Shown one piece after another: positions 32,472 to 41,623 of a stretch of 64,000 bases of DNA. The stretch is taken from contig CANQHZ010000003.1 in the NCBI GenBank assembly GCA_947623805.1, positions 1 through 64,000 of the forward strand, written 5' to 3'. The position numbers were made by a program, and so were the translations under genes. The notes under the pieces are model-generated. The model had not been told where the DNA came from and did not search any database. It saw nothing but the letters and a program-made list of their open reading frames with translations. This stretch comes from an uncultured Lachnospiraceae bacterium (lineage in GTDB: Bacteria; Bacillota; Clostridia; Lachnospirales; Lachnospiraceae). Positions within the stretch are counted from its first letter, which is position 1; every line of letters begins with the position of its first letter.

Positions 32472-34190
32472 TCAGCGGATATAATCCAATAATGAATTCT
32501 GCATTACAAACGCGATTGACGAGAGTGCCGCATTATACGTGAGTTTTATGCTTTCAAGCTGCACTGTGAGCTCATCATAATCGGCATCCTCATTTTTGCT
32601 CACCAGCTCCTCGAAATTGGTCTGCTGCACTTCGAGCCTGCTCTTGATTACCTCAAGGCGCGCTCCTCTTGCGCCGCAGTTTGTCGCCGCGAGGTTTGCC
32701 CGCTCAACCCAGTTGTCGCACAATGTAATAGCGTCTTCTTTGCCGTCCTGTATCTTATCCTTGATAAGATTAAGCGCCTTTTCCAGCGCTGCCTTCTGAC
32801 TGTTTAGCTTGTCGAGGTCGTCTCCTGCATATTCTCCCGACTCTATCATCTTGCTGATGGTGTCAAGGTTATCACTGACAGAATAATACTCCTCTATCGA
32901 CGATATAAGCTCATTGACAGCTCTGCCCATATCATGAGTAAAGAGCTCGTCGGGCGTAGTGTTTACACGTATTCTCTGGTTGTTGCCGATATCGTACTCT
33001 ATTATCTGCCTGTCATCAGGCACAAGCTTGTCGCCGTCAATATACTGCGCATTATATATGAGTGTTTCCTTATTTTCACGAGGATATTCCGCGTAGAAAT
33101 AGTGAACCGGATTGAGGTCGCCTTCTTTCCATTCGGATTTTTCATATTTCATGCGTACTTCATCTGTGGGGGATAGCTGTGCCATTTTTTCCTTTACATT
33201 TTTGCCAAGCAGCATCTCTCCCGTTTCCGCGATGTAAACCACCTCATCCTCATGATTTAAGGCATACATGTACGCATCCTCTACAGCCGTGTCAAAGCAT
33301 TTGATTTTGTTTATAGGCTTGCCATTCACGTCATATTCAGGATTGACACTGTATGTCTGACCGCCAAAGCTAAGAGTAATTTCAGGATCGTACAATACAA
33401 TATCATTTCCATCTTCATCTGTTGGTGTTCGAGGTTTTCCATCCTTGTCAATATATGATGCCTTTATCGCATCCCCGTTTGCGCCGAGCCTGGGCTTAAC
33501 CTCATCCACATCATCATACGCCAGCCTAATCCTCGGTATCTCGTATGATTCCACGTCATATTCCGTCGTCTTGCTCACATAATTGCCAGCCGTATCTTTA
33601 AGCAGAAAACTACCCTCATTCAAATCAGGCAAGTCACCTTTTTTTATAAAGGTTATGCTATCCATCGCTTCGTTTGTAACCTGCTCCGTGATGCGGTACA
33701 TGCCGGGACCTTTGCCTGCCACGTCCTCCTTGGTAAAAGTAAGCGGCAAATCTGTGCGGTAGCCTGTAAAGATACTCTTTCCCGCGCTGTCGGCGTTACC
33801 TGCCGCATATATCTCTTTTACCTTGTTCATCATATCCTGCAGGAGCGTCTTGCGGTCATCCGTCGTATTGTACTGAGCCGCCGCCTGTGTTATCAGATAT
33901 CCGAGACCTTTTTCTCCACTCAAAATATCAACGACATTTGTTATTGCCGAGTCCGTCAAATCAAGCCAGCTCTCCGCGTCTGACGCGTTCCTTTGATAAT
34001 ACTGCGTGATTTTATCCAAAGACGAATTAAGCTTCAATGAGCGTATTGCTATTATGGGATCATCGGACGGTCTTGATATCAGCTTGCCAGTAGACATCTG
34101 CTCCATAACTTTCTGCTCACGCTTCTTGCCTACATTGAGATTGCGGATTGCCGTATTCTGCATCATTTTAGTTGTTATACGCATTGCCAT
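32472..34190 (-). CDS. flgL: Flagellar hook-associated protein 3 FlgL
   Basis: 572 aa; MRITTKMMQNTAIRNLNVGKKREQKVMEQMSTGKLISRPSDDPIIAIRSLKLNSSL. Confidence 0.94.
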   Translation of the reverse strand: MAMRITTKMMQNTAIRNLNVGKKREQKVMEQMSTGKLISRPSDDPIIAIRSLKLNSSLDKITQYYQRNASDAESWLDLTDSAITNVVDILSGEKGLGYLITQAAAQYNTTDDRKTLLQDMMNKVKEIYAAGNADSAGKSIFTGYRTDLPLTFTKEDVAGKGPGMYRITEQVTNEAMDSITFIKKGDLPDLNEGSFLLKDTAGNYVSKTTEYDVESYEIPRIRLAYDDVDEVKPRLGANGDAIKASYIDKDGKPRTPTDEDGNDIVLYDPEITLSFGGQTYSVNPEYDVNGKPINKIKCFDTAVEDAYMYALNHEDEVVYIAETGEMLLGKNVKEKMAQLSPTDEVRMKYEKSEWKEGDLNPVHYFYAEYPRENKETLIYNAQYIDGDKLVPDDRQIIEYDIGNNQRIRVNTTPDELFTHDMGRAVNELISSIEEYYSVSDNLDTISKMIESGEYAGDDLDKLNSQKAALEKALNLIKDKIQDGKEDAITLCDNWVERANLAATNCGARGARLEVIKSRLEVQQTNFEELVSKNEDADYDELTVQLESIKLTYNAALSSIAFVMQNSLLDYIR

Positions 34191-34203
34191 ATGCCATTAC
34201 CCC

Positions 34204-36099
34204 CTAAACTCCTGTTTGAAGTATCAACTGCTCATAGCATTGGTTGAGTACCGAAATCATTTTGCCTGCCAATCCAAATGCTGTCTGGAACTTCATCATA
34301 TTTGCCGCTTCCTCATCATTGTCTACGCCGCTGATGGAAAGCCTGTCATTTTGAATGGATTCCTGTATCTTTGAGAAAACTGTCGTAAAGTTTTCCGCGC
34401 TGCTTGCGTTCAGTGCCGAATCGCCCATAAGACACTCAAGGAAACTCTCCGCGCTGCAGCCCCTGAACTGCATTTTGTCAATGTTTGTGGAAAGGTCTAT
34501 GAGGTCTTCTATTATGTCGTATTTTGATTCGCCGTCCGTGTATACAGTGTGCGTAGCCATATACCTCGGCTCATCCTCAAGCCTCTTTGAAACGTTAAAA
34601 TTGCCCGCTGTGAGCTGAAAATAGCCCTCGCTTGTAGAGCTGTACTGCATCGCATCATACTCAACGTCAAGCGCAAACTGCCCTCCCTTTACCTTATCAC
34701 CGGTAAAGAATATAGACTCCGACTCGTCCTGCCCGAAATAATCCGTCGCGCCTTTTTGTGAATACAGACCGTTAAAAATACCCGCATACTCGCGCACCCA
34801 CTCGTTCATCTGCTCAAGGTAATACGCTATGCCCTGATAATTTATCTGATCGCCTATAGTCGCGGGCTGCCCTATCTTGTCCATAGGCACAAAGCTTGGA
34901 TTTCTCTCATACACGTCAGACATCTTAAATGTATAAAAGCACTCACCGTTTGAAAGTTTCTGCACCTCATAGCTATCATAATAATAGTATTTACCGCCTA
35001 TGCAGATACGTCCTTCTGTGAGCGGAAGCGTACTTTTTGACATATCCTTGAGATAGTCATCTGTGACTTCTACAGTGACTGTCCCGTCTACAGTGTCCAT
35101 AGAGCGCACTATGCCGTTGAACGCCTCGTTGTTATTGCCGTCGCGCATCTCAAAGAGACCTTTCATCTCGCCTCTTACGGTTTTGCCGCTTATGCCCGCG
35201 TTCTGGTTGGTGTCTTTCCAGTAAATGTCATAGAGTCCGTCAACGTCGTTTTGATTTTCTCTCTGCCATCTCTCTCTCGGTACACATTCAAGCTGTCGAT
35301 AATTTTTGCCGTCGACAAGCACCTGTCCGCCTGCAATCCGCACTACATAATCCCTCAGCCCTGTATCCTTGCCCGTAGCCTCATCATATATTATTCGTTC
35401 CTCGCATTTTACGTCAATGACTTTTGATAGCTGGTCTATGAGCAAATCACGCTTATCGCGCAGTTCATTTGCCACTGCCGTGCCGTTTATCTCAATCGTC
35501 CTTATCTGCTGATTGAGAGTGGAAATCTGCTGCGATATGCTGTTCATCTGATCAACCTTTATCTTAATTTCATCATTCACATCTGTCTGCATTTTTTGGA
35601 AGTTGTTGTACAGGATGTTGAAATACTCGCTAAGGTTGCCCCCATAGCTTATCGAAGTACGCGCATAGTCTATATCCCCCGTGTGCGTGGCAAGCGACTC
35701 AAGCGAATTGTGAAATTTGTTGAACAGCGTAGTGAAGCCTTCTACTACCGATGTTGAATCTCCTGCCTTTGTATCTCTTACGTCCTGCAGATACACCTGT
35801 ATAATATCCGCGTAATATGCCTTTTTTTCGTATTCGCCAAGCTTGGAATTGTTGTTCCAATATTTTTCATCATAATATACATCTCTTATGCGCTCCGCGC
35901 CAAGCGTGTCAACGCCCGCGCCTATACACCCGTAGCTTGCGAATGCGCGCATAGCCGACGCCGCGCTCTGATTTATCTGCTGCCTCGAATATCCCTCAGT
36001 ATCAACATTTGCAATATTGTTAGCTGTGGTATTCAGCGAAGCGTTGGCAGCCACCAGACCCGTATACGCTGTATTTAATCCCAAAAATGTTGATGGCAT
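34204..36099 (-). CDS. flgK: Flagellar hook-associated protein 1 FlgK (copy 2)
   Basis: 631 aa; FLGLNTAYTGLVAANASLNTTANNIANVDTEGYSRQQI. Confidence 0.93.
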   Translation of the reverse strand: MPSTFLGLNTAYTGLVAANASLNTTANNIANVDTEGYSRQQINQSAASAMRAFASYGCIGAGVDTLGAERIRDVYYDEKYWNNNSKLGEYEKKAYYADIIQVYLQDVRDTKAGDSTSVVEGFTTLFNKFHNSLESLATHTGDIDYARTSISYGGNLSEYFNILYNNFQKMQTDVNDEIKIKVDQMNSISQQISTLNQQIRTIEINGTAVANELRDKRDLLIDQLSKVIDVKCEERIIYDEATGKDTGLRDYVVRIAGGQVLVDGKNYRQLECVPRERWQRENQNDVDGLYDIYWKDTNQNAGISGKTVRGEMKGLFEMRDGNNNEAFNGIVRSMDTVDGTVTVEVTDDYLKDMSKSTLPLTEGRICIGGKYYYYDSYEVQKLSNGECFYTFKMSDVYERNPSFVPMDKIGQPATIGDQINYQGIAYYLEQMNEWVREYAGIFNGLYSQKGATDYFGQDESESIFFTGDKVKGGQFALDVEYDAMQYSSTSEGYFQLTAGNFNVSKRLEDEPRYMATHTVYTDGESKYDIIEDLIDLSTNIDKMQFRGCSAESFLECLMGDSALNASSAENFTTVFSKIQESIQNDRLSISGVDNDEEAANMMKFQTAFGLAGKMISVLNQCYEQLILQTGV

Positions 36100-36124
36100 T
36101 GTTACTCCTCCTTTACTGTGCGGC

Positions 36125-37960
36125 CTACGAAGCCATAGCTATCAAGGCATCAAGCAGTGAATTGACTACATTTATATAGCGGCTGGAAGCATTGTAAGCA
36201 TTGTGGTACATAATCATATGCTCCAGTTCTTCCTCCTGTGATACGCCTATGACTGTGAGGCGCTCATTATCCGCATTTTCAACCGCAAGCTCCTCATACT
36301 CATATAAAAACTGATACATATTGCCCGACGTGCCTATCTGGCTCATAAAATCTATGTAGCAGTTCTCGTAATCGCTCATTGCTGTAGCGAGCGGATTTAA
36401 GAATATGCCCTGCTCCTCAAACGCATTGACAAGCCTCTCGCCGATATTGTAGTCTGCCGAATCGTCCTGCAGTTTAAACTCCAAAAGCGCGGGAACCTGC
36501 ATGAGCTGCTGATTGGTCCTGAGATTGGCGCAATTGTACAGCGAGAATGGGCTGTTTGGCTTTTCTTCTACCAGTTTCCAATAGTTGTTTGCTATCGGGT
36601 ATCCGTTTTCATCGCATACCGGTATGTACCTTCCACCCTGTGCGTCAACATAGACATTGCGGCTGCCTTCTAATTTAGTAAGTCCTTTTACCTGTGTGCT
36701 CGAGAGCATCACATGCTCATAGCCGGGAGTCTCAAGCTTCTCGAACATCTGCATCGGTGAGCCGTCTTCGTTGCACAAATACCCGCTTGACGGGTCACAT
36801 GCTTCGGCAAGCACATCATTTATCTTTGTCACTATGGAATGGACAAGGTTGTCAAATTCCGCCTGCACATTCATCATTACCGAATTGCTTATGTATTCAT
36901 CGTAATATTTAAGTCCGTATGCCTCATTATATTCGTCGGCTGTAATATTGAGCGCGTCAAGCTTCGCATCCGTACACGCCCCCACAGTAAGATCCGTATA
37001 ATTGGCTACGTGGTCGCCTCTTGCCAGCAAAAGTGCGCGCAGAGAACCGATATCAGTGCTGCGCTTGGTAGATATCTCCTCTGTCGTGTCAAAAACCATG
37101 GCAGACTTGAAATCCTGAACCTGCTTACCGTCCTTATCCGTAGTCCATATGAGATTATGTTTCCAGTACGGAGTGACAAAACCGGTATCCTTGTCAGTGA
37201 GCATTGACATCTCAAAATATCTGCTGTCTGTGACAAAATCTACGCCGTTAAACATAACCGTCATGACACCCGCGGAGTTTTCATTGTAGCTGACGTTACC
37301 GTATGTGGCGAGCGTGTCTACAAGCAAATCTCTCTCATCACGCAGGTCATTAGCACCTTCCACGCCGCCTGCCTCTATCTTTGATATTTCTTTATTTAAT
37401 GCGCTTATGCGCGCGCCGATTGCGTTTATTTCCCCTACGGCGTCTTTTATCTGATTGTTCAGGTTGTTTTGGTATTCGCCAAATGCCTGATATATTGTCA
37501 TCGCATTTTCCGCAAAAGTATACGCGCTCTGCACAAAAAGAGATAGATTTGTGGAATCATTGGGGGTTTTTGAAATTTCCTGCATAGACTCCCAAAGACC
37601 GCTCAGCGAATCCTTGAACGCCGCACCGTCAAATTCACCCATCGTACTCTCTACCTCTAAAATTGTCGAATATGATACTTCATAAAATGAAAATCTTCCT
37701 GACTCTTCACGATATTTGGCATCAAGGAAAGCGTCCCTCACATGGCGGCAGTCCGAATACTTAACTCCCGCACCAACCTGAACCGCGTTTCCCCGTCCAT
37801 TTCTTGTAAGATTTGTATAAGTAGTGTCGGACTGTGCCACCTGCTGGCGCACAAAGCCCGGCGTATTTATATTTGAAAGATTATGCGCTACTGTATTGAG
37901 CGCATTCTGAGAAGATCTAAGTCCGCTCTCGCCTACATATAATGCCCCGAATAATGACAT
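36125..37960 (-). CDS. flgK: Flagellar hook-associated protein 1 FlgK (copy 1)
   Basis: 611 aa; LFGALYVGESGLRSSQNALNTVAHNLSNINTPGFVRQQVAQS. Confidence 0.93.
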   Translation of the reverse strand: MSLFGALYVGESGLRSSQNALNTVAHNLSNINTPGFVRQQVAQSDTTYTNLTRNGRGNAVQVGAGVKYSDCRHVRDAFLDAKYREESGRFSFYEVSYSTILEVESTMGEFDGAAFKDSLSGLWESMQEISKTPNDSTNLSLFVQSAYTFAENAMTIYQAFGEYQNNLNNQIKDAVGEINAIGARISALNKEISKIEAGGVEGANDLRDERDLLVDTLATYGNVSYNENSAGVMTVMFNGVDFVTDSRYFEMSMLTDKDTGFVTPYWKHNLIWTTDKDGKQVQDFKSAMVFDTTEEISTKRSTDIGSLRALLLARGDHVANYTDLTVGACTDAKLDALNITADEYNEAYGLKYYDEYISNSVMMNVQAEFDNLVHSIVTKINDVLAEACDPSSGYLCNEDGSPMQMFEKLETPGYEHVMLSSTQVKGLTKLEGSRNVYVDAQGGRYIPVCDENGYPIANNYWKLVEEKPNSPFSLYNCANLRTNQQLMQVPALLEFKLQDDSADYNIGERLVNAFEEQGIFLNPLATAMSDYENCYIDFMSQIGTSGNMYQFLYEYEELAVENADNERLTVIGVSQEEELEHMIMYHNAYNASSRYINVVNSLLDALIAMAS

Positions 37961-37985
37961 ATCGTCTCACCTCGCAATTTATGCT

Positions 37986-38513
37986 TTATTGTTTCGCGTC
38001 GAAACTGCCATTATCGGGATACAGGATGCCGAGCTTATCTCCGCTCGTGTACGCATCCTTAGAATAATTGGCTGTCTGCGGCGCAGTTTTCAGTGCTCTT
38101 ATCATGTCCAGATTGAAGCTCACCATATCAAGCTTATCCTCAATAAGCATTTGATTTTGGGTATTTAATGTCTTCAACTTGTCAATCGTCTGCTTCAATC
38201 TGTCCTGTACGTCAACCAGCATTTGCTGTTGGTCGGGCATTTTTTCAAGCATCTGAATCAGGTTGCTTAATTTTAGTGTCGTAACATCCCTGTTTACTAC
38301 GTTGGCAATATCAGCCAGAATTTTATTTCTCTGCTTCTCCAGCTTTTGGAGTCTGCCTACGATTTCCTGTTCATCCTCCGTGATTTTACCTAAGCCGTCT
38401 ATATCCCCTTTGACTATGACAGGGGTCTTGTCATTGGCGAGGGTTATAAGGCCCTGATATTCCTTATTTTCCTCGTCCAATATGTTCACCAAGTTTTCCA
38501 ATAAACTAGCCAC
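37986..38513 (-). CDS. flgN: FlgN-family flagellar chaperone
   Basis: 175 aa; LLENLVNILDEENKEYQGLITLANDKTPVIVKGDIDGLGKITEDEQEIVGRLQKLEKQRNKIL. Confidence 0.9.
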   Translation of the reverse strand: MASLLENLVNILDEENKEYQGLITLANDKTPVIVKGDIDGLGKITEDEQEIVGRLQKLEKQRNKILADIANVVNRDVTTLKLSNLIQMLEKMPDQQQMLVDVQDRLKQTIDKLKTLNTQNQMLIEDKLDMVSFNLDMIRALKTAPQTANYSKDAYTSGDKLGILYPDNGSFDAKQ

Positions 38514-38530
38514 GCTTATACCTCACATTA

Positions 38531-38812
38531 TCAGAATAACCCGCTGTATTTTGACAGCAGCTTGCTTGCGAAGTCCTCTGTCCTGACCTCATAAGTGCCG
38601 TTTGCAATCCGCTCTTTTAAAGGATTGACAAGCTCAGTCCTCACATCGGGAGCGCTGTCTACCGCCTGCTTTGCTGCCTGGGCATCCTTTGCCGCATCGG
38701 AAAGCATAAATTTATCTACAAATCTTGATGATGTCGGTTTTTTCCCCTCGGCTTTACTCGGCTTGCTGTTTTTGTAGAATTGTTGAATTTGATTATAAGC
38801 ATCTATACGCAT
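38531..38812 (-). CDS. flgM: Anti-sigma-28 factor FlgM
   Basis: 93 aa; MRIDAYNQIQQFYK...DKFMLSDAAKDAQAAKQAVDSAPDVRTELVNPLKERIANGTYEV. Confidence 0.92.
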   Translation of the reverse strand: MRIDAYNQIQQFYKNSKPSKAEGKKPTSSRFVDKFMLSDAAKDAQAAKQAVDSAPDVRTELVNPLKERIANGTYEVRTEDFASKLLSKYSGLF

Positions 38813-38874
38813 ATCAAAGACTCCTCCTTTCTTTGAACGCCAAAAAACGCATAAACATATCTCTTATGTAATAT

Positions 38875-38901
38875 TTATCGGACAATTTTTATTTTACTTT
38901 A
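38875..38901 (-). promoter_or_regulatory. Sigma-28/SigD-like promoter upstream of flgM
   Basis: Minus strand TAAA-N15-TCCGATAA. Confidence 0.85.
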
Positions 38902-38935
38902 TAGCTGGTGGAGAAATTTTAATCATCAGTGTTGT

Positions 38936-39820
38936 TTAAAGCAGCCTGTCCGTGGAATTTACCCATACTTTTCTTTTAGTATTCAACAACGCTGCTAAAT
39001 AGCAAAACGCACTGCTTGACATAATCATTCCCTTACAGCAGCTCATCAACTGCAAATCTATATAATTACTGCCGTTTACATTTCCTTCAACATATATGGT
39101 CTTTCTGAAAAGGTCAAGTCCCATTGCTTTGCTGTTTTGTCTGCACCATGCTATATCATCCGAAAACACATACAACTCCCAGTCATTTGTTATGCCCCCG
39201 ATAGCCTCATCTACCAGCGAACGATAATACTCAGCACTCCAAGCCCATCCTATTGTCACGTAGTCTCCCCGCCGTATATGTATGGACAAAGAGTTACCTT
39301 CCAGTATATTGTTCAAAAGCATTTTGTTTTTGTCATCATGCAGCGGAGGAAAAGAAAATTCCCTTAAAAAAACTTCTCTGTATCTTTCAAACCAGTTTTT
39401 TCTAATCCAATAACCATGATAATAAACATTGCCCGGCATACTCTGCACACGGTCAGAATCATTCAGGTCATCAGGCATAAATATTTCGCCATCAAACGGA
39501 TTAAAGCCCTTATTTTCCATCTCCGCAACCATGCATATATTCTCACCGCTGTCAAGTATGAGCTGCGGGATACTTTTTCCTTTTTTTCTTTCCGAAAGCA
39601 TATAACTCCAGACATCCTCGTCAAACAGCTCGCTCAGCATATGCGCCTTTATGCCAAAAACCTTTTCAAGCTCATAGCCGTTATGAACTGTATTTATCGC
39701 AAAATACGAGTCATCAAGGTACATAATCTCCCCGGGATGCGCAAGCTCATAATACCTCGCAAAAATGTACTGAAAAGCCTGATTAGCTAAGCCGCCATTC
39801 AAAAATTGTATTTTCAACAT
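38936..39820 (-). CDS. GT11-type alpha-1,2-fucosyltransferase-like glycosyltransferase
   Basis: MLKIQFLNGGLANQAFQYIFARYYE, SIHIRRGDYV, LYVFSDDIAWCRQN, ELMSCCKGMIMSSSAFCYLAA-type motifs. Confidence 0.88.
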   Translation of the reverse strand: MLKIQFLNGGLANQAFQYIFARYYELAHPGEIMYLDDSYFAINTVHNGYELEKVFGIKAHMLSELFDEDVWSYMLSERKKGKSIPQLILDSGENICMVAEMENKGFNPFDGEIFMPDDLNDSDRVQSMPGNVYYHGYWIRKNWFERYREVFLREFSFPPLHDDKNKMLLNNILEGNSLSIHIRRGDYVTIGWAWSAEYYRSLVDEAIGGITNDWELYVFSDDIAWCRQNSKAMGLDLFRKTIYVEGNVNGSNYIDLQLMSCCKGMIMSSSAFCYLAALLNTKRKVWVNSTDRLL

Positions 39821-39942
39821 CTTGCCAAATCCTCCTTGATATGGGTTTAACAGGTGATTGTAAAATATGTTCAAAGCGTTATGTGCAACACAATAGTTGT
39901 ATTATATACCTTTTAGGTTCGTTTTACAAACATTTTCACATG

Positions 39943-41367
39943 TCAATACCTGTCAGTACGATGTTTTTCGTATTCAATAATGTCGCCGCATACTTCTTTG
40001 CTAAGTGCGAGTATGCAGATTATATTTGGGATTGCCATAAGCGCGTTCATTATGTCCGAAAAACACCAGACGGTTTCAAGAGTACAGACCGCGCCTGCAA
40101 ATGAGGCGAGCGTGTATGCAAAACGATATGCCATGCATAGCCCAGGACTGTGCACAAGATATTCAAAGGCGCGTTCGCCTTGGTATTCCCATGCTATTAT
40201 TGTGGCAAATGCAAAGAGCGCTATACCCGCGCTGACAAAATATGCTCCCGTTTCGCCGAATACTGTGGAAAATGCCGCTATCGTGAGGGCTGCCCCCGTG
40301 ATTGGCGCACCTGACTCGTCACATTGACCGAGCACGCCTGACGATGCTATCACCAGCCCTGTAAGCGTGCAGATAATGATTGTGTCGAAAAATATCCCTG
40401 TCATGCTGATATAACCCTGCCTTACGGGACTTTGTGTGTCTGCCGCGGCTGCGCTTATACCTCCCGCGCCCAGTCCCGCCTCATTTGAGAATACGCCTCG
40501 CGATATGCCATAACGCATCGCGTTTTGTATTGATGACGACATTATTATTGTGCCGCCTATTCCCCCCGCGGCTGCTTTCGGGGAAAATGCCGTTATGACA
40601 ATCTCCTTTAAGCCTGAGGCAAGTCCGTCAAGATTTACCAGTATCACTGCCACTGAGCCGACAATATAGAAAAGCGCCATAATCGGCACCATATATAATG
40701 AAAATTTTGATATTGATTTTATACCGCCGAGGACTACGAGAATTACAAGGATAGACGCAACAAGCGCCGTTGCGTGAGTGGGTATTGAAAATGATTCATA
40801 CAGCGCGGAGGCTATCGAGTTTGACTGCGCCATATTGCCCATTCCGAATGACGCCAGTACAGCAAATACGGCAAACAACGCACCGAGAACCGCGCCTGCC
40901 TTTGAGTTTGGGAAAGCGGACTTTAATGTATACATAGGACCACCTACAGTGTCGCCGCTTATATTCTTTGTGCGGTATTTGACAGAGAGCATACTCTCTG
41001 CGAATTTTGTGGAAAACCCGACAAATGCGGAAATCAAGAGCCAGACAAGCGCGCCCGCCCCGCCAAGCGTCATGGCTGTCGCTACGCCCACTATGTTGCC
41101 TGTACCGATTGTAGCGGCAAGCTCTGTAGTCAGCGCAGCAAGCGCGGAAATTTCACCGGTTGAGGCTTTGTTTTCTTTATTTGGGGCAGCGGGGGATTTG
41201 TCCGATGATATGAGACAGCTAAGTGCATAGCCTAGGTTTCTGATGGGAAGAAATTTCATTTTGATGAGGAGATATATGCCTGTTCCTAAAAGAAGAACAA
41301 GCATATATGGTCCCCAGACGATATTGTCTATTTTTTGTAAGAGGTTTGTCATTTTGTCACGCTTCAC
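39943..41367 (-). CDS. Sodium:alanine symporter family protein (AgcS-like)
   Basis: 474 aa polytopic; ALTTELAATIGTGNIVGVATAMTLGGAGALVWLLISAFVG, GVFSNEAGLGAGGISAAAA. Confidence 0.94.
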   Translation of the reverse strand: MKRDKMTNLLQKIDNIVWGPYMLVLLLGTGIYLLIKMKFLPIRNLGYALSCLISSDKSPAAPNKENKASTGEISALAALTTELAATIGTGNIVGVATAMTLGGAGALVWLLISAFVGFSTKFAESMLSVKYRTKNISGDTVGGPMYTLKSAFPNSKAGAVLGALFAVFAVLASFGMGNMAQSNSIASALYESFSIPTHATALVASILVILVVLGGIKSISKFSLYMVPIMALFYIVGSVAVILVNLDGLASGLKEIVITAFSPKAAAGGIGGTIIMSSSIQNAMRYGISRGVFSNEAGLGAGGISAAAADTQSPVRQGYISMTGIFFDTIIICTLTGLVIASSGVLGQCDESGAPITGAALTIAAFSTVFGETGAYFVSAGIALFAFATIIAWEYQGERAFEYLVHSPGLCMAYRFAYTLASFAGAVCTLETVWCFSDIMNALMAIPNIICILALSKEVCGDIIEYEKHRTDRY

Positions 41368-41623
41368 CGATTTATTATCGGGCTGTTTTTATCAGTATAT
41401 GCGTTTATGTTCTTTGGTATCCTTATTTTATATTTATAATTTTATATGCTTTGTTATGTAGAATGGAAAAATGCGATTAGTTCGAAATTCATAGCCAACT
41501 CCCACCAAAATGATGTATTGAAAATGTATTTTTGCTAATGACGCATTTTTTTGTCATATAATCATATGGATGAAAGAAATCTGACGGATATACAGTCAAA
41601 TCATTTATAACCTGCATGGTATT

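Noticed and set aside
40555-40570. C6 run in the AgcS-like gene as a fourth poly-G switch
   Set aside because: Too short for typical slippage and in a conserved housekeeping transporter.
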